From NCBI GenBank assembly GCA_950295325.1, contig OX485804.1:45434429-45498428 (forward strand): a DNA stretch of 64,000 nucleotides. Reading direction: 5' to 3'. Shown in pieces: positions 23,704 to 34,300 of the stretch. Origin of the DNA: Polytrichum commune (taxonomy: Eukaryota; Streptophyta; Polytrichopsida; Polytrichales; Polytrichaceae). The notes under the pieces are model-generated. The model was not told the origin of the DNA. It ran no database searches and worked only from the letters and a program-made list of their open reading frames with translations. The position numbers and the translations under genes are program-made. The stretch's first letter is position 1. Each line of letters starts with the position of its first letter.

Positions 23704-26700
23704 ATGGCAAAGTTTGGCGAAGGAGACAAACGGTGGATCGTAGAAGACCGAGCTGATGGAGCCAATGTGCATAATTGGCACTGGGCGGAAATAGACTGCC
23801 TACCTTGGTCTCAGAAACGTCTGAGGGAACTTTTAGAAAATATCTCAATTTTTGAAGGCGAGGGTGACCTCTGGATGCAAACTACAACCATCGAAAGCAT
23901 CACCGGCGAAGCATATGTCAACATTAGGTAAAACCTTACTGCAAGGCAAAACCTCTAGTTTACAAACCTAACATCAGATTCTTAAGCCTCATTTAATTTA
24001 GTTTAGAAGAAATAGGATTTTTTTAAATAAACTAAACTTCTGGCTCTCGTTTTTTGGTTATTTGGTTATTTTTTCTCGTTGTTCATCACCTTCTATTGAT
24101 TAGATTTACGTCCTGAAATTTGCGTTGCTGCATTAGCAAATCTATGATGATACATCAACAAAAGTACAGATTAAAAGCGGACCTCCCCTGATTTGTTTAT
24201 GGTTATTGGAAGTGCATGTGTGTTGATTCCTGAGTTGAAAACATAGGCGCCCCCAATTAAGATGACTATTGAGTGTAAAGTAGTTAATGTAATCTGTAGA
24301 CATAGTCCAATCTCTTTAGAACACATGTCTTCAAGGTGACTGTTCTTAGATCCACACCTATCCACACCTATCCACACACACTTCAAACATAGGTGTCTGA
24401 TTAAAAAAAGGTGACTGAATATCACCTGCATACCTTACTTCAGTTTTTTGTCGTCTCCCTCCTGTTATCTTTTCGAGGTTTTGGTTCAAATTCTCTAGAA
24501 GGATTACCTTGAAGGTGGATTTACACACAACCATTGCGGTGGTTGAATTGTGGTTTACTTCTTTTACACACAACTACTCTTGAAGTTGAAGAGTGGATTT
24601 GACCGCAATGATTGTCCCTCCTATTGGTGCAACCCATGGACTAGGGACGACAATTTATGGATTTAATGGAAAGTTCCTCTAAGAGTAATTGCATCCTACA
24701 AATCCTCTTTCCCATTGCCCTTGAAGTTCTCTCCTGGTGTCACATAGTAACTACAAACAAATAGAGTAAACTACAACCAATATCGCAATCACTCCCAACT
24801 ACACCTTGTATTGTAGTTGGGCAAGTAAGAGTAGTTGTGGTTGTGGTCAATGGACCTTTTCCCTCCTTATCCCTCAAAATTAGAACCAAACAAAGTAGAC
24901 TACAACCATCAACCACCGAAATGGTGGTTGTGTGTAAACGCACCTTGTGTCTTCCTGTTACGTCTGGAGATCAGTAGCAAGAACTCATCAAGACAAGGAT
25001 TCACTTGTTAGGAACTGATGATGATTGCCCCTGGTCAAATGGCTTGATGTTATTTGATTTTTATATTTCATTCTAGTTTTTGATTGCTTTGTAGTGAGTC
25101 TGTAACTCTAAAAGCTTAAAATTAACTATCTCTCTTGATTCTTGTTTTATGATTTACTGGTCGCCTTCATCTGTAAGTGTTGTTTGAGCATCAGTAGGTA
25201 CAAGGATATAAGATTCTTAAAGTCTCACTTAGAAGCAGTTAGGGATCAATTTCTGCTGATACTTATGTGCCTTGCAATCGTGAAAATGGTGGAACTTGAT
25301 TACGTAGAGTTCTTGTGGCCTCAGGTCATGTTGATAACCTTGAGGTCAATGAAGTCTCACTCGGAGCTGAGAGTACTTGAAGCCTACTGGGTCTGAGCAT
25401 GAAGTCCATGAGTATGTTGAAGTTCCTATAGCTGCTGACCATCATATGCTGACAAAACATCATGTACAAAATTCAGGAAAGGAAAAATCATACCAGGGTA
25501 TGAGATTGCCATACGGCTGTCATGGAAAGGAGAAGAAAGAGATAGTAGTACTGGAAACCCTTTGGCGTCCGTCACAGGGAGTTTAGAGCTTCCTTATGTC
25601 GCAGACGAGAATGCAGATGAAGAACCAGAGCTAAAAATTTCTGTGAAGGATGCGTTGTCACCTGCAGGGCAACGAATGCGTGAAGCGTTTCTTGCAAAAG
25701 GCAAATGTATCATCCAGACAAAAGTATCTGAATATGTTAAGGAAATCGCGCTTGGAGGACCTGCTAAGAATAAACTTGAAGGGAAGGCTACTGTTAAAAA
25801 GATTGTTGGAACAGGACCAGCCTCTGTGGTGGTTGAGGAGACCTGTTCCAATGCTCCTCAACCGAAACCACCTGCTGCATTCAAACCCAAGGTGAAGGAG
25901 GGGTTTAAGACCATTACATTATCTGAAAAGTTTTATTGTCGGGCTAGTGACCTCTATGAAATTCTGCTGGATGAGAACAGATGGAAAGGGTTCACGCAAA
26001 GTGAAGCAAAGATCAGCAAGGAAGTGGGAGGTTCATTCTCATTTTTTGATGGGGCAGTTACGGGTGTCAATGTGCAATTGCAAGAGAACAGGCTGATCAT
26101 GCAGAAGTGGAGATTCACAAGTTGGGTGGATGGTCATTATTCCAATGTAAGATCCTATAACAATGAGGACTTCGTATATTTTGTTGAGAAATTGGCAAGG
26201 TCTTTTTTTATGATGGAAATTCCCTGGGGTAGGTGATTCTAAAGTAAGGTCGATGGGCCTTATTTGGTTACTTTTTGTGGTTTGCTGCCTTATACTGCTC
26301 GGGCTTGTGAGGTTGAAATTCAATTGTGTCGGCAAATATATCTAAAAAAAGCCAGGATCAGCCCCAGAAAGTTTTGGAGCTAATCTCAAATTGCTTTGAA
26401 TTATCAAAGCCCCTTGACAGTGAACCATGAGAAGGCCACATAGGTCCACCCAATTATGTTGACTATTGAGCCTAGAACGTTTAATGAGTTTTGAGCATGT
26501 AGTCCAATCTCTTTTGAGCACGTATCTCTGGTGTCCATTCTTAGCTCTGCACCTAATCACCAACCACTCAAATTTAAGTGTTTGATAAGTAACCGAATTA
26601 GATCCGCTTACCTTATAACAAATAAATGAAAGAGAGTGAGGTATGAAAAGGTGCGTGATGCATTTGTGTTGACGACATGAGGTGATGTGTGTGTTGTTCA

Positions 26701-27084
26701 TAGGTTTTCTTGACACTTGAGGAGCCCTCAACTGGAGTGACAGTGGTAAAGCTGACTCAAACTGAAGTCCCGGAGGAGGACAGGTACGTGTTTGTAAACC
26801 CATGTTGATGTCAATTGACAAAAACTTAGTGATGATCAGGATGCATTGACTTAATTTCCTTGCAATTTCAACATATTGCATTTGCTAGGAAACAAAGACA
26901 CGTTTGGTAGCCCTGTGAACTTTCTGAGCATTTTTTGTCCCAGCAGTTCATGATATTCTAAAGACCTCATACTTGTGTGTTATTGTCCAGGTATGGGAAT
27001 GCCACTGTTGTAGAGAATACAGAGAAGGGATGGCGAGATTTGATTTTTCACAAGATTAGGACTGGTTTCGGATTCGGGCTTTGA
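23704..27084 (+). CDS. AHA1: Activator of HSP90 ATPase (Aha1-type co-chaperone), paralogue b
   Basis: Four exons join in frame with GT-AG introns: 23704-23927, 25477-26146, 26704-26783 and 26991-27084 (stop TGA), 355 residues. The architecture matches paralogue a: N-domain starting MAKFGEGDKRW, NVHNWHW at 21-27, RKGK at 75-78, a variable linker (about 180-205), and the AHSA1 domain from about residue 218 with FKTITLSEKFYC, KEVGGSF and GWRDLIFHKIR. Exons 1, 3 and 4 have the same lengths as in copy a; exon 2 is 15 bp longer, mostly in the linker. Introns are longer and introns 1 and 2 hold truncated MITE copies. A 5' intron is likely (donor CCAG/GTCAG near 23285, acceptor TTGCACAG near 23604). 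No frameshift or stop is seen. It is oriented head to head with AHA1a, as from an inverted duplication. Confidence 0.93.
24238..24445 (-). mobile_element. Truncated MITE, TAAGGTAGAC-TIR family (copy f), in AHA1b intron 1
   Basis: Inverted partial copy with AGTCCAATCTCTTTAGAACA, CTTAGATCCACACCTA and a right end GCATACCTTA. The left half is missing. Confidence 0.5.
26425..26617 (-). mobile_element. Truncated MITE, TAAGGTAGAC-TIR family (copy g), in AHA1b intron 2
   Basis: Inverted partial copy: GGTCCACCCAATTATGTTGA, GAGCCTAGAACG, TAGTCCAATCTCTTTTGAGC, CCAACCACTCAAATT, and the end GTAACCGAATTAG with CTTACCTTA. Confidence 0.55.
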
Positions 27085-28207
27085 CCAGATGTTATATTAT
27101 TCCTTTGCCCGACTTTTAATGGGGGAAGGTTTCAAAAGTTTAGCTGTCAGTGACATAGTAAGATATGCAGCTTTTATATGCTGGATGTTAATTGTAATAT
27201 TATAATTTCTCAGAAGCACATCTCAAGCTTGCAGCATAAACATTGACTGTAGTGCTGAGGATGATGTCCTTTGTATCATCTGGAGTCTTTCTCTTTGTTT
27301 TGGATTTCTTGCAGCACGGTACAGTATAGATGCAGGCCCTTCCCGAACCTTGGAAAAGGAGGCACTTTTTTGTAGTGTGCTATCATATTTTCCTATTTCC
27401 TCCAGCAAAATTGAGTTCTTCCAGGTTTTTGTTTTTAGTAAACCCATACTCTTGTCACTTTTCTCTCCCTTCATTTCTCAACTGTGTAGAGCAATGCACA
27501 TAAATGATGTATAGCATAAGCATGCATTGTTTTGTCTGATAGTTAACTGGAACTATTTTGACACCTCTTATCACTTTTTTCTCACCCATCAAACTCCTTG
27601 TATTTTTTAGGCTCCTTGCTCGTCTTGTTGATCTTATGCCAACTACCAGGGAGGAAGGATGTCTTGTGAGCTCATTCGTATAGCACGATGCCCAGGATGA
27701 TCTTGTCTCTTCCCACCAACTTGCAAAGCAGTTATTTATGACTGCCTCCTGCATGAAGAGTACGAATTGACAGTCATGCATAACTGTAAGTACACCTCAC
27801 TTATCCTACCTGGTAACAATTTGGGCTGCAATCACATCCTTTTGATCCATAAATGTTGAACACTTCAAAGCAGAGAGTAGCTTAAATGATTGCATTTTGT
27901 GATTCAAGAATGCAGGTTGTGAAAAGTGTACAGCTGACATCTTTTTCTTGTCATTTTCTTGAAAAGTTCTCGTCATTGCTGCAATGAACTGGAAATATAT
28001 TTTCTGCAAATCTTTACTGAAGCAAACATTGTAATGAACTGGGCTGTACACAAAGAGTGACTTTGCAAGGAAGTACAATCTCTTGTCTGTTGCAATACAT
28101 GAATCTGGTGACTGCTTTGTTTTGTTTGCATAGTATCATACCAGAGCTCCCAAAATACCTTGATCTATCGTCATTCTTAAGTTCACCATTGAAAAATTGT
28201 ATGTGCA
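27085..28207. other. Spacer between convergent AHA1b and LEA_2 genes
   Basis: Presumably holds the two 3' UTRs. Reading frames on the minus strand (for example 27455-27781) show no recognisable domain. Confidence 0.5.
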
Positions 28208-30082
28208 TTACTTGTCCATTCCTGGCAAGGCAACATCTTCAATATTTAGATCAGCCCGATGCTTCTGGTCGATGACGTTAAGAAAGATAGGATCCACTTT
28301 TATCTCACTCTGCACATACACCTGGAGCGACAAGGGAACACACCACATCCTTTAGGAAAAATTCGCTAAAACTTGATGGACAAAATACTTTTCTATGCAG
28401 CAACTTCACAATGGAATTGTAGAAAAGTTGGCCATTCTAGGGTAGACTTGCCTAATTCGGTTACTCATCTTAATTAGAGACCTATATCAAGTGGTGTGTG
28501 GTTAGGTGTGGCTCCAAGAATGGATACCAAAAAGATCTGTTAAAAAGAGATTGGACTGCACGCTCAAAAATGTGATAGCTATTCTAGGCTTAACAGTCCA
28601 CATAATTGGGGGGGATCAATATGTCCGCTTGATGAGTGCGAGGATCTTCACTTTGGTAATGAATAAGATACTCGTCTGAGCTCCAAAATCATAAGGAAAG
28701 CAGCTACAGCCTTGATTTAGATTTGCTAACCATTTCGTACTAATCACAATAATTCCCTGTACTCTTTGTGGCTTTTGTGTTCGATACATGGTAACATAAA
28801 AATTCAGAACATGATGGTACTAACACAGGCAATTCATGTAGGTGTCCAAACACAGAAGACACAATGAAACATGTAAGGTAGATGGGTCTTAAATGGTTAC
28901 TCTTTCCAAATAGCCCACTTCTAGAGTGTCCATGTGAGAATCACTTACCTTACAGCACAAGCCACAGTATTGATACTTTTTAGGAATTGCAAGAGACAAG
29001 TCCAAGTTGTCAAATTGTCTTTGTTGTTATCTCTACAAATTACGTAACGGAGCATTTCATATAAAATTTCAAATACTCTACCTTTTTAGTAAGATGGATT
29101 GCAGCACCAAAATGATGTAACATCAAATAATCAATCAATCAATAAATTAAACAATCAATAGGTCAAACAATCAGAATCAACATAAATACCTCAAAGTGAT
29201 GCCTGTATTTCCAAACAGCAATATCACCATTTATAGTAGCCATTGCATGAAGGACCATTTCTCGACTCGCAGCGTCTACAAACAGACCCTTCAGATGGTT
29301 GGTTGCTTCAAGCCCATCTAACTTTGCAGGGATTGCCAAAATCTGTTCACTCCTAGCGTTCTGGCTGCCAGGGTAAATCTGTCCCATGACCCAATCAAAC
29401 ATATTTGACATTAACTCAGTTGCGTAAATCTCCTATAAGAGTAAGCTATGTGCACCTTACCTGGTCACTCTTTTAAATTGGAGACCTAAATTTGAGTGGT
29501 ATGAACTGACAATGCTTGTTGTTATGAACTGACACCAAATTCACACGTGTTACAATGAGATTGGCATATGCTCAGAATACTAATGTATGATATGTAAATG
29601 TAACTGGAAGTGCTCACAATAGGGCCATATACCTGACCTTACTATAATGCACACTGAAAATGAAGCTGAGGAAGGAAAGGATTAGGAATAGGAGAGAGAG
29701 CGAGCGAGAGGGAGACCTTAGCTTGCCCTAGGAGACTTCCACGGTAATAGATGTTCATGATGGTGGTGGTGAATGTGATGGGGGCGATGTTGTTGTTCAC
29801 AATCTTCACATACAGCGTTAGGTCGATGTCAATCACCGCCAGAAGCAACGACTCCGTGCTGGTTCGAAGGTTGAATCCACTCAGGGTTATGTTCTTGACA
29901 TCCAGAATGGGGTCTTGGGGTCTTACTGAATACAAAGCTGCTCCTACACTCCCAATCCCAGCCACTGCGGCCATGGCTATCAACACCGCATTCCATCGAT
30001 GGGGTTTGGGTTCAGCCCCTTCCTCACCATTTTCTTCTTCCTCCTCTATTATCACCTTCTTCACCACCCTCCTCTCTGGCAT
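28208..30082 (-). CDS. LEA_2 family membrane-anchored protein (NDR1/HIN1-like group)
   Basis: Three exons join in phase 0 with GT-AG introns: 30082-29717, 29378-29190 and 28321-28208 (stop TAA), 222 residues. The N-terminus is cytosolic-type and charged (MPERRVVKKVIIEEEEENGE), followed by one hydrophobic span at about 31-53 and the LEA_2 fold (about 58-215). Typical pieces are LDVKNITLSGFNLR, IVNNNIAPITFTTT, YYRGSLLGQAKIYPG, VWKYRHHFE and a C-terminal strand with VDPIFLNVIDQ. Family members are single-pass proteins of plasma or internal membranes, linked to stress or defence; the exact role here is unknown. The ATG was chosen as the first in frame. The intron between exons 2 and 3 carries a MITE. 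The gene is convergent with AHA1b. No damage is seen. Confidence 0.85.
28437..28920 (+). mobile_element. MITE, TAAGGTAGAC-TIR family (copy h), in LEA_2 intron 2
   Basis: GGGTAGACTTGCCTAATTCG at the left end, then TGGTTAGGTGTGGCTCC, AAAGAGATTGGACTG, CATAATTGGGGGG and TTTAGATTTGCTAACCAT. The family right end (GGTAGATGGGTCTTAAATGG) appears at ~28880, separated by ~140 bp of unrelated sequence, so the copy is rearranged. Confidence 0.55.
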
Positions 30083-30540
30083 CTTCACTCAAAACTTCTT
30101 ATAATGTCCACTCCCAGATATCATTAACCAATAGAGTGAAACAACGGGCCTCAATCCTTCAAACTTTCAATTTCCACCCTCAACTGCTTAAGTTACAAGA
30201 GCTCCGCTACATGTCCATGCCATCCTCGTTACATAGGTTATGTTTTGCAGAGTGAAATCCAAGGCACAGGCTGAAATTGATTGATGCATGAATCCACAAG
30301 ATATAAGTGATTAGTCCCATCCTAAGTGGTCAAGTAAGAGGGCATGCGAAGGAGGTGAAAAGTAGAGGCAATTGGTGGTCGCAGGTGGCAATAGCTCCAA
30401 CAGGCATGCAGATTGCTGCATGGCTGCCTCATGCAAAAAGCAGGCGTCAAGTCTCCTGCCACAGTTCTCATTTTATTATTTATTTATTGTATTATCATTT
30501 AAAGATAATAATCTTAAAAAAGAATGCGATTTACTTTTAT

Positions 30541-30834
30541 TTGCTGAAGTATGTGATATTTGGGAAGCCATTCAAACCTGGAATAGGTAAATCGTGATGA
30601 CTTGAAATTTGAGTCACAGCTGATGTTAGGTTTGTTCATGATTTAGATCATAACTTTTACGATTTATCCTTGTAAATCATCTGATGGAGATAAAAATGTC
30701 TGGTGGAGTTTATATGTAGTACCTATTTATTTTCATCAATTTGTATTTGAACTAGAAGGTGGTCTTATGAGTACGAGCTTGGACTACTTGAAGATACAGA
30801 TGACGATGCTCAGCTTCTGTTTGTGAATCTTTGA
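30541..30834 (+). pseudogene. Unidentified two-exon C-terminal reading frame
   Basis: An open frame ending VCDIWEAIQTWN at 30586 meets a good donor (AATAG/GTAAAT). After an acceptor at 30758 (GAACTAGAAG) the split codon gives R, and the frame continues WSYEYELGLLEDTDDDAQ to a stop at 30832-30834. Phase, splice signals and acidic composition all look like genuine coding sequence. I find no convincing upstream exons or start, and I do not recognise the family. It may be the last exons of a truncated or captured gene. It lies between LEA_2 (5' side) and the galactosidase 3' end, on the opposite strand to both. Confidence 0.3.
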
Positions 30835-31376
30835 AGTTCTCAATTGTCATGGAAAAGATTTGGCTACTGTTTCCGTGGACTTGAAATGAACACCTGCAGT
30901 TTCCAAGAACAGATTGAACATTTCATGAACAGTTCTATGTCAACCTTCAAGATGTGACCAATCTATCGCCAAACGGAAGGACACAGCCATGGCTCCTCCT
31001 TGAGGGAAGAAAACCACAATAATGTTGTAAGAGGAAAAACCTGTTTAATATCATTAAAACAGAAATGTAAAACTTGTGGGAGAGGTTGGTTTATGGTCAT
31101 TTGTCAGAACTCAAATTTTGGTCCATGTGATGTACTAAAAACTGGAGAGAGGAGCGATTGAACCAGCAAGCCCCATAAACCATGTTCCCATTAAATTGTC
31201 CAGGAACCTCGTGACTGCAAATAACCAGCTATATGGAATATTTTTGCAACATGTTCTACTGTACTTCACATACAAGCACCCTCCTTCAGCATGATTCCAA
31301 TCCATGCTTCCATTCTCGTAGGGGTACTAACGGTTCCAAAAGTACACTCCTAGACCTCAAATATTGTATCAGATTG

Positions 31377-34300
31377 CTAATGCTCCAATGAAAATGATGA
31401 TGGTTTCCTCTGCCCTGGGGACACAGCTGATTCATCAAGTGAACCTTGCCACTTGTAATTAAAATAAGTTGGTTCGACCTCCACTTCCGTGTGTTTGGAT
31501 GAGCATCGAGCCTGCACAGCTAAACTTTTGGTCACGGATGGGCAGGGATCATTGTTTCCAAAAGTTGGTGAGGTGACTGCAACGCTGCATTGGCGCTTCC
31601 CAAGGCATGCCTGAAACTCGGAACACACAAGTAGGTTAGCATGCTAATAATGTATGATTTTATTTTCCAACAGACTTGGAAGGTAGATGTCCTCCATGTA
31701 GAGTTATCCATTAACCCAATGGAACTTTATGTTGGGAGTTCGTCCTCTATGAATTCCATTGGTTGTTTCACATACAATTTCAATCAATTCTTTCCACTTG
31801 TGATGGTGCATGATCGGAGGTGGTGTTTGAATTTGAATAAAGAGCAACCTATTTTGGTTCATTGAGGGCCACACTTATTTTAGCACCTCTTGGCATGCCC
31901 AAATGAGTTTGACCCTCAATGAACTGATGTAGATTGTTCTTCCTTCAAATCTCCACAGTACATCCGAGCATGCACTGAAAAACCGAAGATGGAAGGTGTT
32001 GTATGAAAAAACAACAACTCCCGACCAAAAAGTCATGTTGAGTTAGAAGATTGAAAGACACATTCCTATTAAATAGAAGAAAACAAAATTTCTGGACCAA
32101 AAGTTACTATAGGTATATCCCTATCAAGTGCACTCAGAAGATGTCCATGTCACTGACCTTCTTCACAATTTCCAAACTACCCTTTGCATGACAGCTCCCT
32201 TGATGAAAGTGGCCACATGAGCCAGTTGGATTTCCAAAGCTTGCGAAAGTAATGCGATCAATGTTCTGGCCACCAGGACATTCAAGCACTACTTCTGAAG
32301 ACAGAAGTGTGCCTACGTTTTTGGAGAGGTTGCTAACCCAAGATTGAACTTGTGGAGGTTGTGACTCGGAGATGTGACCGCAGACCGTTTCAACAGATCT
32401 TGTCACAACAGATACCTTCGATAGGTCACCACCAATCTCCTCGAGCAGAACCAACGAGTTCATGGTGGGTTTTAGCCAGGCCCGGGGAATATGGTACCTG
32501 CACTTAGCCACAATGGTATTTTGAGATCTTAACAACAAAGAATCTGATGGAAACTGGAGAGTCCTGTGATGAACAACCTTCATCATGGTACCTAGAATAC
32601 ATGTATTTATATAGAATAAAATTCCAACGACATATCATAGTTACACTTCAAATCAACCGTAGTTTTGGTCAGGAGTTGGTTCTTTTACATACAAAACTGT
32701 CCATGTTCGGTAAGTTCTTGGTGCATGCGGGAGTCGGTGTGAGGTCTCAACACAGAACATTCTATATCGGCTCGATGGGGGCCACACTCAAATTGAGTTT
32801 GACCCCAATGAACCGATACAGATTGTTCAGCGTTCAAATCTTCACACCAAAACTCCATATTTTCAATTTCATAAGATTTTTGGATACCGATCCATTTCTG
32901 GGAATATGTTTATACATCAGTGAAGCGATTAAGAAGTCCCTCACAAGGGTAACTGCAGCGTTTCTCAAATAATGTGCATGCTCTCTATTTAGAAGTTACA
33001 GCGGCAATGCAAGTTTCTAATTGTCATAAGTATTTGTTATCGATTGCAAGACTTCTAAATTTATGATGAAATTGATTGGGAGTGAAAAAAAAGATGACAA
33101 CTTGCCAGCGTTGTGAAGGCTCGCCACAGCCTGTTCGGCATTTGTCTGAATTGTAGGCACCCCGGTAATCACATGTTGAGCAGCCTGATTGAGGAGCCAG
33201 CATGGAAGGCCAAAAACGGCCTAAATGGTGGCCATTCACCCAAGCATTTCCCTTCCCCATGCTTCCCAGGTCCAAAGCTACTGGTGCTGTGCCTGCTGGT
33301 GTATTAAATGTAGTCTGCAAAACCCACATACTTTCAACATGTTCCGAGAGAGAGAGAGAGAGAGAGAGAGCTCCTTATGTTGCCATCGGCATGAATTACG
33401 TTATTTCTTCATCTTCAAGTTTGGTCTGAATCTACATATAATCCCAAAACGGGCATCACGAGGATTAGGTGGTCGTTGAAGACTACTGCCTCCTTTCAAA
33501 GGCAAATACCTTGAACAGGGGAAAACAAGCCAGCTTACACCTATCTCCACCAAGAGCACGCCCCTAGGTTCCCTCACGGTTGGTTGAAATTATCTGGTCC
33601 ACCCGAATGCCCCACTATGATAGGCCCACCATATACATTCAGCCTGTTGTTCCTTTGAGAATAAGTTGAAAGAGAGAGGCGAGAGAGAAAGTTGACTCCA
33701 ATGTTGCCACTAGGGTGGTGAACTATGGTGTTGCTTCATCTTCAAGTTGGTCTGACTCTATATGTTATCTCAAAACGAGCATCACAAGAACTAGAGGGCC
33801 CTCGGAGACTACCTACTCCCTCCTTTCAAAGGTGAACACCCAAACGGGGGCGGACTAGCCAACCTTCACCTATCTCCCCCAATGGCAAGCCCCTAAATTC
33901 CCTTATGGTTGTTTGAAAATGTTCGGTTCACCCGAATATCTCCACTATGATTGGGTGGGACATAGTGGTTGGGTGCACCAGAAATCAAACTGCAAGGAAG
34001 GTCACCCATCCTAGCATTATTCCAGCCTTAGGTGGCTTGACCTCCGAGTTCCCATAGATCCAGGTTAAGGCCTTGGGTTTAAGCCACCTTAACATATTAA
34101 AAATTACATAAGTTGACAGTCAGATAGTCATCAAAGGATGGAATTTTTCTCATTACCTTGTACCACATGAGAGGGGATGAATTTGGAACTGAAGATGGTG
34201 CCGACCAAGTAACATTTGCAGGAGTGCTGTCATCATAGAGGCTTAAACTTTCTCCTAGTAGGCCAACCTGAAGCATCGCAACAAAACGTCAGGAGCCACT

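Noticed and set aside
27455-27781. 108-codon minus frame between AHA1b and LEA_2.
   Set aside because: No conserved motif; lies where the two 3' UTRs should be.
33998-34063. Functional 5S rRNA gene.
   Set aside because: Only the middle to 3' part is recognisable, the A-box region is degraded, and it lies inside an intron with no tandem 5S units.
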